This document shows, one piece after another, positions 1 to 11,300 of a DNA stretch of 64,000 bases (positions within the stretch are counted from its first letter, which is position 1; every line of letters begins with the position of its first letter). Both the position numbers and the translations under genes were made by a program. The stretch comes from Sordaria brevicollis (lineage: Eukaryota > Ascomycota > Sordariomycetes > Sordariales > Sordariaceae), in NCBI GenBank assembly GCA_033439795.1, contig JAUTDP010000018.1:248001-312000 (forward strand), in the 5' to 3' direction. The notes under the pieces are model-generated. The model was not told the origin of the DNA. It did not search any database and saw only the letters and a list, made by a program, of their open reading frames with translations.

Positions 1-772
1 ATTCCCTTCTGGGGGTGGTGACTGTATGTTGCCCTACCTACAACATACCTAAATGCGGTGCGCTTTCTAACAGACACTTTGCGACAACAGTTGCCCACGG
101 CGGCGCCTACCCAGCCGGCGGCGGCTACGCCTTCGAGAAGGACGATGACTTCCGCGGCGCGGCCAACCACGCGGCCAACCACGCCGACGAGGACGAGAGT
201 TTCTTCTCGAGCATTCTGAACAGCCTCAGCTCCAAGAAGCAGCAGGTTGCCGAGGAGGATATTGATGAGGATGGTTAGTCTTTATTTTTTTCTCCTCCTT
301 TTGTTCCCTTCCCCTTCCTCCCACCTTTCCACCGCACATGCCCTGTCCACTAACCACCCCTACCACCAAAACAGAAGCAGTAAAAGCCCACAAAACCTTC
401 TACTCCTCCTCCGCCTTCTCCCCCAGCCCCGAAACCCCCGCCGCCACCTCGTCGGGCATGGGCTCCGCCGCCGCCCTGCAGGCGCTCAAGCTGTTCACCT
501 CTGGCTCCTTCTCGTCGTCGCAGTCGCAGTCGCAGAGCGCTTTTATCGGGTTGGCCATGTCGCAGGCCTCCAAGCTGTTCGACCAGCAGGCGTCGGCCGG
601 CAAAGTGTCTGAGGGCACGGACAAGCAGAGCGTGGTGATGAAGGCCGGAGAGATGGCGCTCAAGATGTACCTCAAGAGTCAGGGTTCTCAGCAGACGTCG
701 CAGACGCAGACGCAGGAGAGCTCGAGTGGGTTGGGCGGGTTGTTGAACATTGCTGGCAAGTACTTGAAGTGA
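1..772 (+). CDS. DUF7721 / 'beta-flanking'-type fungal protein, 5'-truncated by the window edge
   Basis: Three exons are visible: <1-23, 91-273 and 375-772. The first intron starts with the donor GTATGT at 24, has a CTAAC branch site and ends ...CAACAG at 90. The second starts GTTAGT at 274 and ends AACAG at 374. Both joins keep one frame and give a continuous protein that reads ...GGGD-FAHGGAYPAGGGYAF... and then ...EEDIDED-EAVKAHKTFY. The visible part is small and hydrophilic, with Gly/Tyr-rich and Ser/Gln-rich stretches. Two helical segments (around SAAALQALKLFTSG and GEMALKMYLKSQG) and a Gly-rich C-terminus (GLGGLLNIAGKYLK) follow. I recognise this layout from fungal proteins annotated as 'beta-flanking protein' or DUF7721; no biochemical role is known to me. 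The start codon lies left of the window. It converges with the D-lactate dehydrogenase gene. Confidence 0.8.
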
Positions 773-1247
773 GCGGTTCCGGATTTGGCGGGGCTCTATC
801 TCTTTTGAAGGAAACGGGCCGGATGGACTTTGGCGGGATATAAGGATGACGGGGAATGATTTGATGAACATGAACAAAACGACAGAGATGATCAAGTGAT
901 GAATACGATTTAGTTTACGGTTGCAAAAAAAATCAAGGTCCTTGTGCTTGCGCCCAATTATAACTACAAAGAGAGACGTATACAAATCAGTTGTGTGAAA
1001 TGTATGTCATGTTTATTTAGGTACATGCATGGAAGAGTTATGGACAAGATCTAGGAAGGAGAATAGCCGCAAAGAATATCAGGGTATAAAAACAGGAAAC
1101 TGGGTCTAAAACCATACACACTCGAGAAGCATACAACACGCGAGGGCAAACGCTAAACCCTACAAGCCACCATTTTGTCGAACACGCCTTTAATACACTC
1201 AACAACTGCCGCAGTCGAGCCTCTTGATATCCAAAGTCGTCAGTCTT
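773..1247. other. Convergent intergenic region (two 3' ends)
   Basis: This lies between the stop of the DUF7721-type gene and the stop of the D-lactate dehydrogenase gene on the other strand. It should hold both 3' untranslated regions. It is moderately A-rich (AAAAAAAA at about 926-933). I see no further gene in it. Confidence 0.6.
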
Positions 1248-3197
1248 TTACCACTCCTGAACCTCACCAGCCGCAGGCTTCTGCATGCGAATGACCTTGT
1301 CACAGTTGAGAATGCACTTGGGGTCAAGAGCCTGCTTGATCTGTTTGCGAAAAGGGATGATTAGCACTCTACTCTGCGCTTTTTTAACTCGAGGGGGAGA
1401 TGAGCTTACCTTTCTCATGGTATCAACAGTCGTCTCACCCAACTCGTGGGGGAGATAATCACGCTTGACGAGACCGACACCGTGCTCACCGGTAACCGTA
1501 CCCTCCATCTCCACCGCACGCTTCACCATGCGGTGGACGCAATCCTCGGCCAGCTTTCTCTCGGCGTTGTTGTACAGGAGGAGGATGTGGAAGTTGCCAT
1601 CGCCGACGTGGCCGACAATGGAGCTCTTCAGCCCGCTCTTCTTCAGGTCGTCCTTGGTCAGCTCAATAATGTCAGGAAGCCTGCTCATGGGCACGGCAAC
1701 GTCGCCGGTCCAGATGTGGTCGTCGGGCCTCTTGATGCTGAAGGTGCTCCAAAGAGCCTCCTTGCGCGCGCTCCAGAGCTCGGCCTGCTCGTCGTTGTTC
1801 TTGGCAAACTCGAACGTCTGGCCGCCCGTCGCCCGCGAGAGCTGCTGGACGATGGCGACCTGCTCCTTCACGCCGCTGGGGGTGCCGCTGAACTTGAAGA
1901 AGATGGTGGGGGCCTCCTTCCACTGGCGCGTGGTGACGCCGGCCTGGTTGATGATGCGCATCTGATCGTCGTCCAAAATCTCGACGGCGGCGACGGGGAC
2001 ACCGTTGGCGACGACGGAGGCGACGCAGGAAGCGGCCTCGCGGATGGACTTGAAGCTGGCGACGGCCACGGACTCGGAGGCGGGCTTGACGGTGAGCTTA
2101 AGGGTGGCTTCGGTGACGAGACCGAGGGTGCCCTCAGAACCGATAAAGAGCTTGGTCAGGTCGTAACCGGCGGAGGACTTGCGAGGACGCTGGCGGGTCT
2201 TGATGATGGTGCCGTCGGCGAGAACAACGGTCAGGGACAGAACCCACTCGCGCATGGTTCCGTAGCGGTAGGCGTTGGTGCCACTGCAGCCGGTGCCGAT
2301 CATGCCACCAATCTGGGCGCCCGGGCCCGGGTCAGGAGGGAAGAAGAGGTTGTCCTTGGCCAGGTCCTCATTGAGATCCTGCCAGCCGACGGCGGGCTGG
2401 ACAACCACGTCAAGATCCTCCTTGTGCAGAGCCAGAACCTTGTTCATGCGGCGGAAGTCGACGCAGATGCCACCGCGGGTCGGGGTGAAGTGACCCTCGA
2501 GCGAGGTACCGCCGCTGTAGCCAACAACGGGAATGGTGCGGGAGTGGCACACCTTCATAATCTCGGACACCTCCTCGGTGGTGGAAGGGTAGACGATGCA
2601 GAAGGGCTTGTGAGAGGCGTCGGACTGGTGGGAGGACCAGTCCGAGTTGGAGTGCTCATCAAGGTCGTAGCTGGCGGTGCTGACGTTCTCTTCGCCGACA
2701 ATGCTCACAAAGTCGGCCCAGGCAGCCTCGAGGTTGGCCTTGCCGGTGTCGTGTCTTGGGGGAGTGGTTTTGGCCAGAGGGAGGGTAGAATCGGGAGAGA
2801 TCTCGCCTCTGGGATACTGGGTGCCAACAAGCCAACCTAGACCGGCCGTGAAGATGAGGACTGCGAGCGCATTCGTTCAAGTTAGCCTGGTGAGCGTCGC
2901 GTGCTGTCGCATATCATATTATATCAAGAGAGCTCAGACGGGGGACTTCATACGGCCGGTAAGAGAAAGATTGTTCCAGCCGGCACGCTGGGCACGGTAG
3001 GCGGACATGCGAAGGCGCTCCTCCTGCTCACGCTCCAGGCGCTGCGTGACACTCTCGGTCAACTGGCCCTTGAAGCTGTTCTTAGCTTTGTTGGAGTATG
3101 ACCGGGCAGACCGGCTGCCGGTAGAGGTGATGGAGACATTGGACCGGGCGGCAACCCGGCCGAGGCCCTTGGAAGCCCTGCTCGCGAGCTGCGACAT
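1248..3197 (-). CDS. D-lactate dehydrogenase (cytochrome), mitochondrial, Dld1-like
   Basis: Exons on the minus strand are 3197-2954, 2860-1410 and 1340-1248, giving 595 aa. Intron 1 (2953-2861) has donor GTATGA, branch CTAAC and acceptor CGCAG. Intron 2 (1409-1341, 69 bases) is in frame and would otherwise add 23 spurious residues. Residues 1-80 form an Arg/Ser-rich presequence for mitochondrial import. A hydrophobic segment follows (LLIFTAGLGWLVG), consistent with inner-membrane anchoring. A PCMH-type FAD-binding domain covers about residues 165-345 (PVVGYSGGTSLEGH, PDPGPGAQIGGMIGTGCSGTN). A FAD-oxidase C-terminal domain follows with HVGDGNFH and GEHGVGLVKRDYL. In this family the enzyme oxidises D-lactate to pyruvate and passes electrons to cytochrome c. 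The length matches yeast Dld1. The start is in a CAACAATG context. Confidence 0.93.
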
Positions 3198-4408
3198 TGT
3201 TGTAGTAGCTAAGTTTGCAACTAGGGCTGCAGTCGAGGGTTGGAGAACACTGCAATCTGTAGGTAGGTATATAAGGAAAAAATTAGATGATGGATGTGAA
3301 GGGTTGTGAAAAGGATAATATTGTTCGTCAACAACCCGCGGGTATTAGCTTGGCGACGGCTGTCACTATATCTTGGCAACGGGGAGTAGGCCGGGGCAGG
3401 TGAGGAGAAAATGGAGAAGAGAGCTCCAACTGGCTCTGGGCGGGAAACGGAACGGACTCGTGGAGCTCTCGTGAGGGGAACGGCAGGAACGGGGCGTTTG
3501 GGGCCCAAAATCATCACGCAAAATGTCAAAGCTCCCTCCCCCGCAGTGGGCTTTCGCCGGGGCCGCATCGGAGGACAGCACCGAACAGCAAGGACAACCT
3601 CGCAAATCACGGCTGAATTGTGTAAGTCTTGCTCCACCGTGAGCTTATCATCATCGCTCTTACTTCGGCCGTCTCGGTTATATATATGCCGGGCTCCATT
3701 TCTTCATTCCTGATTGTTTACTTTTAACCGTGAATATCCTCACATACCCGCGCGTTGGCTCGTATTCCTGGCATCGTCAACTCGGATGGTCGTCAGTCCG
3801 GATGCGCAACATGGCGCGACTTCGTGATGATCAACACGTCCGATGTGACATCGCTCCAGCCAGGTGAAGCAGACGGTCTCGCGACGGTCTGCAAAAATTC
3901 TTTTAAGCTTAATCCACTCAAACTTCTTCCATGGAATCTTCGATGCCAGCAGATCGTCTCTCTTGAAGACGTCGGAAGAGGCTCCGATGCCGGTGAGGGC
4001 CCCGGCCGACGAATCCGACCCGGTCCCGGTTGACGACGACGATGCCTTTATCCATTCGGATATCACCCGGCCGGTATATCCTGGCTGCCAACGAGTGAAC
4101 ATGAAGTCCAGGCGAGCCACGATGTTCAAGTCGGAAACAGTACCCAACCTATCAACACTTCAACAGCCATGCATGAAGCTACTGGCTGACAACTCACTCG
4201 CCTACCCACAAAACTCAACGACAAGCTTCAACGCACTCCTTTACATCCCATTGGCCAGTCATCGCCTATACATGCAAGCAGTTCAACATCTACGCTCTTC
4301 ACGCAAAATGCTCTCGTACACATTCGAGACTCACTTGAGCTCATTCACTCCTCCAATTGTCTCTTCCCAAAAACCACCCTTCACTTCATCAACAAAGTTT
4401 CCCCAAGT
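3198..4408. promoter_or_regulatory. Upstream region of the D-lactate dehydrogenase gene and 3' flank of the amidase gene
   Basis: This 1.2-kb stretch separates two tandem minus-strand genes. It should contain the D-lactate dehydrogenase promoter and leader and the amidase 3' untranslated region. A TATATATAT-like run lies at about 3679-3688. The open frames here (for example 3864-4412 on the plus strand) show no recognisable domain and I do not call a gene. Confidence 0.5.
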
Positions 4409-6541
4409 CTAAACCTTGACCGCCCCCCTCGCAACCCCCAAAACATCCACCCACTCCCTCGGCCTCTGCCTCCCGCCCTCATATGCCTCAGCAAGATACC
4501 TCTCCATCTCCCTCGCAAACGCCAACAGCCTCTCCTCCTCTCCCCACTCCGCCATCGCCATCACTCCCACCGGCAACTTCCCCTCCCCTTGCTGCGCCTC
4601 CACATATCCGCCAGGGCACGTCACAGCCGGACACCCGCTCGTGTTGGCATACCACGCATACGTCATGTTCCTGATACTCCTGTTCCCGTCACTGCACCCA
4701 TACGCATAGTCGCCGGGCATGATAGGCCACCCGGCCATGGGCGTAGTGGGCGACACGATTAGCAAACCCGGGTATTGCTCGTACAAGTGAGCGAGGTGCT
4801 GCATGATGACATGGCGCATCTGGTTATAACGCAGGTAATCGGCGGCGGGCGTCTGCGCGCCCATGGACACCAGGATGCGGTTGGGGTAGTTGAGCGGCTT
4901 GAGGTAGTCGTCGGGGTTGGTGACGCGGTTGCGCGCGTCGGCGGCGGCTTCGGTCAGGCAAGTGGCGGCGTGCGCGAGCTGGCCTTCGCGGAGGTAGGGG
5001 AGCTTGATGGTTACTAGCTCGTAGCCGGAGAAGGAAGGGCTGCTGCAGAGGGTTTCGATGACGCGGTTGAAGGTGGTGCGCACGTCGGCGTCGGCGAGGG
5101 CGATCCATTCCGGGCAGAGTCCGAGGTATTTCTTGGCTGTCGGGGAAGGGGGGATGGATGGTGCCAGAGAGGATTGGGCTGGGTCGGATGGGTTGGGTTG
5201 CGCCATGACCCGGTAGGCGATGGTCAGGTCGGATGGGTTGGAGCACATGGGACCGACGACGCACATGGACGAGTTGCGGCTGACGACCCGGTTGTGGGTG
5301 GGCTTGAGGCCGTAGACGCCGCAGAAGGCGGGCGGGATACGCATGCTGCCGCCTGGTTTGGACTCGTTAGCAAACAGTGAAATGACTGACAATGATGATG
5401 AGTAGTAAGATGGCCAACTTACCAGCATCTGTACCAATTGCAATCGGCACCAAACCAGCACTAAGAGCAGATCCAGCTCCCGACGACGAGCCTCCAGGGA
5501 AGTACTTGGTGTTGTACCAATTCGTAGCCGTTCCCGTAGTAGGGTTACAGCCCGTCGTGTCTGTGTGCCATCCAATATCATCAGCATCCTCAACCTCTTT
5601 CACACATCAACCCTTCTCTCTCTTATCATGTCACTAAAGAATAACTCACCCATGCCAATCTCATGCTGATTCATCTTCCCCACCATAATGGCCCCCTGCT
5701 CTCTCAGCTTCACAGCCGGCCAGACCGTTTCCTTCTCTGGCTTCCTAAAATACTCAAACTTCTCATCCCGTCTCATGCCCATCGTGCTCACATACCCCTC
5801 CACCTCGGTATCATCCTTCACCCCGAAAGGAACGCCATCGAGGATTCCCAACGGTCTTCCCGCCTGCCAACGCTCCGTCGACGCTTTGGCTTCCGCTAAG
5901 ACTTCGTCTACTTTCGACTGGATGAAGGCGACGGCGTACTTGGATTCGGGTTTGATGTCGCGCCGGATCAAGGGGAGAAGGGCGTCGATGACTTGGAGGG
6001 GGGTGAGGCTGCCGGAGCGGTAGGCGGCGTGGTAGTCGGCTATGGAGTTGAAGCGGCCTGGGATGTTGGGGGGAAGAGGGGTGGTGAGGGAGGGGTCGAA
6101 GTTCAGGAGGCTCTGGGCAGCAGATGGCTCATCAGAGGAGGATAAGGGGATAACATTGGGCTTTTTGGGATGTTAGTAAATTCTCATGATGGACTATAGT
6201 GATTAGTGAAGATGGGAATAAAAGAAAACTCACCTGCACCCTCCACTGCTCACCATTCAACTCGGACATGGACCTGGCCTGCCCGAATTTGGCGTTGCTC
6301 CACATGAATCTTTGAAGCCATTGCGAGTTGGAGACGCTTGAGATTAAAGAAAAAGTGTCAGTGAAATGTTTCACTCTCAAACATTGAAGCCATAGAGGAC
6401 AAGTGCTCACAGCATCGACGCAGCTACCAACGGCAGTCCGCGCATGGGAGGATTGTGGTCCGCCTCGGGCTTAAAGTCCAAGATATGAGCGGGAGCCTCT
6501 TTGGCTCCCGGATGATTGAGGAACTTTTTGGATGAAGCCAT
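4409..6541 (-). CDS. Amidase-signature family hydrolase
   Basis: Five exons on the minus strand: 6541-6411, 6336-6234, 6160-5650, 5560-5423 and 5352-4409, giving 608 aa. The four introns are 70-89 bases, with donors GTGAGC, GTGAGT, GTGAGT and GTAAGT and acceptors ending AG. The catalytic Ser-Ser-Lys apparatus is visible: Lys about 193 in GVPFGVKDD, the serines of GGSSSG at about 273-275, and the nucleophile region GTDAGGSMRIPPA with Ser about 297. These mark enzymes that hydrolyse carboxamides through an acyl-enzyme. The substrate cannot be read from sequence. No signal peptide is evident at the N-terminus (MASSKKFLNHPGAKEAP), so a cytosolic location is likely. The start has an ACGATGGC context. 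GatA of the glutamyl-tRNA amidotransferase is an unlikely alternative, because the N-terminal region and the spacing of the C-terminal part resemble fungal metabolic amidases more. Confidence 0.9.
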
Positions 6542-6853
6542 CGTGATGTTTGAGATAGATACTGTGATTTACACCGCTCGGTGTTGGGTTAAAGATGGTA
6601 AGAGACGACGGTGGTGGTCGCGTCCGTCTGCGTGGGGTGATGGCCTTGAAGCTTCGTTGGAGCTAGGAAATCGAGATGAGATGAACCAGCTCTAAGCCAG
6701 AGATTCACGGCGTCATCGATCGGAATCCGAAGCCTGGAGCGCTTGTGATCAATTGAGAGGCGTTCGACAGGCAATTGCACCTGAATTTGCCTCCTCAAGA
6801 AAAACTGATGATTTCTTACTGAGATGGAGGTGATCAGCTTCGGTCGTCGTTAC
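6542..6853. promoter_or_regulatory. Amidase upstream region, up to the MITE
   Basis: About 310 bases between the amidase start codon and the left target duplication of the MITE. The minus strand should carry the amidase promoter and leader. No clear TATA box or operator-like repeat is visible. Confidence 0.4.
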
Positions 6854-6856
6854 TAA

Positions 6857-7196
6857 GGGCGTGTACGTTTCACCAGTAAGTGCGCCAGTAAATAGGTTTC
6901 TGTAAATCCTGAAGGAGGTGGTTCCCGTGAGGTACTTCGAGTTAATTGGGCTAATTTCTTCCCAAAGTCACTCGTCTGGCGTATCTTCTAACAATTTCTC
7001 GCGATTTACTGGCCCGTTTTTGGTCTTATCGGACAGCTTACTCCACTATATCGGATACACGCCGTCTGGTTGGTCCAAAAAGTCTTGGCGGGGCAAATTT
7101 ACTAACGGTTGTTTCCTCACCTTCAAAGGTCCGGAAGTACCATCCAACTTCCCAAATTATTTACTGACGCTATTTACTGTTGTAACGTACACGCCC
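6857..7196. mobile_element. Non-autonomous Harbinger/Tourist-like MITE, 340 bp
   Basis: Terminal inverted repeats of about 40 bp face each other. Both ends start GGGCGTGTACGTT and then diverge slightly; I count four mismatches and one indel over about 40 positions. The element is flanked on both sides by TAA (6854-6856 and 7197-7199), a 3-bp target duplication as made by PIF/Harbinger transposases. Subterminal copies of CAGTAA/TTTACTG occur near both ends (for example around 6875, 6890, 7007, 7160 and 7174), which could be transposase-binding sites. No coding capacity is seen inside, so mobility would need a transposase in trans. The small Guest element of Neurospora is a possible relative, recalled only in general terms. 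Confidence 0.8.
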
Positions 7197-7199
7197 TAA

Positions 7200-8748
7200 G
7201 AATCCGACCCATTGTGAAGAGCTTCGCGATACGATTGGTTATCGTTCACACTTTGGTTTTGCTGAGGGGCAGACGTCTGTCACTAACAGTGGGGAGGTTG
7301 CGATAGGCTGGATCTTAGTGCAGTTAGTCTTATCCCGGAGCCGCAGTGTACCCAATAACTGTTAAGGGATTTGTAGAGATCGCACCGATTGAGCGAGGTG
7401 GTAAGCTTGTGAAGAATGAACGCGCTGCCTGCCCGCATCGGGGCGATGCCGAGGCTATTTCCACTTTACCAAGTCTACACCAAGTTGGTAATAGGTCCGA
7501 CCGAGCCTTCGCTTTGAGGTGGTATTTCGTTGGTGCTTGAGAGGGCTGGGGAAGACGGGGGGCATTCGGATTTGACCGAGCAAGGCAAAATCATGATACC
7601 CTCAATTGTTGAGACCATGTTACTTGTGTGCAGAAGATGAAAGATTAACGTGGTTTACGTTCATGCGACTCCTTTAGCTGTATATATACTACTTCGACAT
7701 TCTGATGATCCGCGCTGTTTGGACATGTTCGGTTCAGAACCGCGACTAACGACACAAGGTATCGATTGAGTAACCAGGAAAGCTAACAACTAACTGAACA
7801 CTGATACGAACCTGTCACTATCAAACGTAGTATGCTCACCCAATTCGGTGGTATCCCGTCGTGATCAATGTGACGGACGAGCGGGCTGCGCAGCCGTTTA
7901 CAAGCAATAGCGCTTATCCTCAAAGTGCAATGCAACCCATCCAATCCGTACTCCATCCACTTACAACCTCTCACCATACCCAAGGGATGGGTTTCCGGTA
8001 TTCCTGTCAGCCCCCACTTCAAGACGACATCATGCTCATCATATTACATTGAGATCACAAATTGGCAAAGAGGAACTTGTAGTTATGTTGTTTAACTTTT
8101 ACTGTATTGTTTGTCTGTGTGTGTGTCTGTCCTTTGACTGTTGGCCAGTCGATACTTGAAAGAAGTATCCAGCTCCAAGAGAAGAGCTGAGGATCTAGAC
8201 TATATCTGAGGGAGCGGCTGATGCTTGAATATCCATCGCCTTGCTCGATCTAAGAAGCGCGTTGCTGCGCATGTGTAAAATCAAACGCTGGTATAACCCA
8301 GCTCCTGTATCGCCATTCCCATGCAAAATGTTCCTTTCTATGCCCTATTCCAGTAATGTGTCATAACAGGCATTCTCCTCGAGTCGAGGGCCTTCATCAT
8401 AATGAGTGTAAGAAATGAAAAAAAGAAGAAAAAACCGCCACCGGATGCAAGAAACTCCTGTGGATGCCAAAACGCCTGTCGCTGTTCACTTCCCTGTCCA
8501 AGCGGGAAGGGCTAGGGCTCAAAGACCCGTTGATGCATGCTGATGGAAAAGCCAAATAACGCCCGCTGCGCCTTCTTGTGCAGTCAAAAAGAAAGAGTTG
8601 CCAGCCCATGGTATGTTGCTGATGAGAAAAAATGTCGCTTAATGTGATGCTGAGTACTGATGATGTCGTGACTCGTGGACGACTTGATGCGTCCGTTTAG
8701 ATCGCTTGTAGAGTTATTGCGAGTGTTGTGTGAATCGGCCGTGGTTTT
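7200..8748. other. Intergenic region without a recognisable gene
   Basis: About 1.5 kb between the MITE and the stop of the 501-aa gene. It includes a short GT-rich run (TGTCTGTGTGTGTGTCTGTC at about 8112-8131). The part next to 8748 should be the 3' untranslated region of the minus-strand gene. The few open frames are under 95 codons with no domain. Confidence 0.5.
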
Positions 8749-10254
8749 TTAGCGACCGCTCAGGCGGAGAATCTTGGTCCTCAACCAGAGGATAAACTCC
8801 TGCCAGTAGTTCTGAGTCTTCCTCTTGGGTCCGCTAGACCGGCGACGAGTCTGCTCGAACTTGACGTGATCCACGGGGTTGGCAACGAATGCCGGAGGAG
8901 CAGCCTGGTCAACGGGGGTGCTCTCGTACTTGCGGCTGGCGAACCCAAGACCATGCTTCTCAGACATCTCGGGTTGCGAGTTTTCGCCGCTGGTAGGGTT
9001 GGTAGCGGGGCCGATGGTGGAAGACCGATCCCAGAATGAGGAGGCAGTGACATCGCCCTTGGAGCGACTGGTCTTGGAAGAGTTGCCGCTGCCGTTCTTG
9101 GTGAAGCTGAATCCCGAAGCAGTCCTGGTAGGGCCGGTAATCGAAGCAATGCTGGTTGCGGTGGCCTTGCGGGACATGGAGGGTCTGGGAAGATCGCTGA
9201 GGCTGCTCTTTCTAGCAGACTCCTTCTCGATGCGGCTCGCTTCCTTGGTGTCCTTGCGCTCGCGCTTCTTGATCAATTCGCGATCATACTTTTCCTGGTT
9301 GGCCCTCTCCTTCTCCTCAAACTTGCGGCGCGCATTGCGGATCTTCTCGAGGCGCGCAGCTGAGTCGATCTCGGTGGAACGGCTGCGCAGACGGGGAAAG
9401 CCCGAGGTGAGATCGAGCGAGGTGCGAAGAGGAGACATTGGGGTCCCGGTCGAGGAAGTCGGGGAAACAACGTTGGCCTGCTGCTGAGTGGAGGAAGTAG
9501 CACCAGCCCCAGTGCCGGTAGGTGAATCGTTCTGGCCAAGCTGGATGTCTGCTTCAGGGCGGGAAATGGCCGTGGGTGTTGATCGACCAGTGTTGATGCG
9601 GAGAGCCTTGGAGGCAGAGTTGGCGTCCGAGTAAGAATTGGCGCGAGAGCTGGCAATAGAAGGTCTTTGGCGCAAGATATTGGCAGTAGTGTTGGATCTG
9701 ACGGGAGGAGGAGGCGGCGACTGCATGGGGTGACTTGTTGGCTGAGGCTGCACTTGCTGTGAATCGGTCGTCTCGTCTTCAGTCTCTGCAATGGTAGGCG
9801 AGTAACGACCGTTATCGAAAGAGGCGAGTGAAGGGGCATATGACAACGGCGGGGTAGCTGTACGCGGCGTCTGCTGGAAGGGATGGCAGAAAGCACGAGA
9901 GCCACTGCCAGACGACGTTTGCGAAGCAGAGCGAGCGTGCTGGTACTTGACACGAACGTTGTTTCCAGTAACACCCAAGTCGGCAACACTGTCCTCATCG
10001 GCCTTTGCGGCTACAACACCTCCAGCGTATCCAAAGCTCACATCCTTTGCCGACCTGTAGTTGACGCTGTTTCTGTTGGTGTTTCTGCTGTCGATATCGA
10101 GCTGATCCACCGCTTGCTCGTCCCATCCACGGTTCAAGTCGAGCGAGTTCTTTGGCGACGACGACAACTTTTTGAGAATGGGCTTGACAACCTTTGCGCC
10201 CCGGGTCTTTGTGAGTTTCTTGGGGCCGGCGCCCGAGAGGGAGAAGGACGTCAT
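8749..10254 (-). CDS. Basic, largely disordered fungal protein of unknown function
   Basis: A single exon of 501 aa in a good start context (AACCATGAC). I recognise no catalytic domain. The N-terminus is basic (PKKLTKTRGAKVVKPILKKL). A long Ser/Thr/Pro/Gln-rich region covers about residues 100-290, with a PPPPP run. A highly charged helix that may form a coiled coil lies at about 300-350 (EKIRNARRKFEEKERANQEK and onward). The protein ends in a basic tail with aromatic and aliphatic residues (YWQEFILWLRTKILRLSGR), which could be an amphipathic membrane- or protein-binding helix. The coding call rests on the long uninterrupted frame, the start context and protein-like composition. Large antisense frames are shadows. 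Plausible roles are scaffolding or signalling, but that is a guess. Confidence 0.8.
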   Translation of the reverse strand: MTSFSLSGAGPKKLTKTRGAKVVKPILKKLSSSPKNSLDLNRGWDEQAVDQLDIDSRNTNRNSVNYRSAKDVSFGYAGGVVAAKADEDSVADLGVTGNNVRVKYQHARSASQTSSGSGSRAFCHPFQQTPRTATPPLSYAPSLASFDNGRYSPTIAETEDETTDSQQVQPQPTSHPMQSPPPPPVRSNTTANILRQRPSIASSRANSYSDANSASKALRINTGRSTPTAISRPEADIQLGQNDSPTGTGAGATSSTQQQANVVSPTSSTGTPMSPLRTSLDLTSGFPRLRSRSTEIDSAARLEKIRNARRKFEEKERANQEKYDRELIKKRERKDTKEASRIEKESARKSSLSDLPRPSMSRKATATSIASITGPTRTASGFSFTKNGSGNSSKTSRSKGDVTASSFWDRSSTIGPATNPTSGENSQPEMSEKHGLGFASRKYESTPVDQAAPPAFVANPVDHVKFEQTRRRSSGPKRKTQNYWQEFILWLRTKILRLSGR

Positions 10255-11300
10255 GGTTACGGAGTAGTGGGATAACCTGGGATGGAGAAAGGTTCCAAGT
10301 TGAGAGACGGGATCCTGAGGGGACTAGCCGCGGAAGCCGGCGCGGGGCAGGATGGGTATTATAGAAGTTGGGATGATATTTTGAATAATTGAAGGTAGGT
10401 AGCTTCTTGAAGGGTAGGTGGGGAGAAGACAAAGATAAGATCGCACCGGGCCACCTGAATATCCTGATCCAAACTAACCAACCGTAGCTTCCGACGACGA
10501 TGGCTTCTTTTGGAGGAGGGGGGTGGTGGACGGCGGCGATGGAAATATAAACGAGAAATTGGCCCTTGTCTCTGGGACCACTTGCAATTTGGGGCCACAG
10601 AGGTTGTCCCCAGTCGAGTCCCAGAGTCCCCAGCGGTGCGGTGGACGCGGTGGACAAGAGGTCCCGTCCTAGTCCGCTTTGGAAGTCCGCTCTGGAATCA
10701 CCCTTTCGACCACCCTTGTAAGTTGTCTGGTGCAAAGAACCAGAGTCCTTGTCGGGTTTGTTCTCCCCGGGGCCTGTCTGGTGGAAAGCGAGTGGAAAGA
10801 TGGTGAAAGCGGAAAGGTTCGATTCGAAGCGCAAGTTTATTGCCCGCCGCCCAGGTCCCTTGTCAGGCGCGCGTCAGGGGAGCCGCGAGCGGGGGGTGTC
10901 TGCGTCTGATAAATTGCTGTTAAGCAATGCTCGAAGCAAGCAGTGGTTTCCCTAACAATACACTAGCACTTTAGGACGGGGCGGGGGGGACGAGACCGCC
11001 AGTTTGGATGCATCGGGACTCCGCAGACGCAGCAGTAGCGACAGTTTAGCGAGACTGGAAAGCACGACGAAGAGTGCTTCCGCCTTTTCGAAGGTGGTAT
11101 CTGTGGTATGAGATGCAGCACGAAACACTCGATGGAAAAGGCGGAGGAGGGGTAAAACTTGACGGTAATTCCACTTTCAATGGTGAGGAGGGGGATCGGT
11201 GACAGAGAGCTAGGGCTGTTGAGACTTTGTGTCCTGTATCACCATGGATAAGAAAGAGAAAAAGAAGAAGTCAATTGAAAAGTTGGAGATGTACCTGTTG
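10255..11300 (-). promoter_or_regulatory. Upstream region of the 501-aa gene
   Basis: About 1 kb 5' of the start at 10254. On the minus strand it is pyrimidine-rich close to the gene (CCTTTCTCCATCC and CCACCCCCCTCCTCC at about 10509-10523), as is common in leaders of filamentous fungi. The exact transcription start cannot be read. Beyond about 10.9 kb nothing ties the sequence to this gene. Confidence 0.35.

Noticed and set aside
1446..2840. 464-codon plus-strand frame
   Set aside because: It is exactly antisense to exon 2 of the D-lactate dehydrogenase. GC-rich codon use on one strand opens the mirror frame. It has no domain of its own.
8879..9998. Long frames on both strands over the 501-aa gene (8879-9487 plus, 9273-9998 minus)
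   Set aside because: They overlap the 501-codon frame in other phases and have the Ser/Leu/Arg-rich composition of shadow translations.
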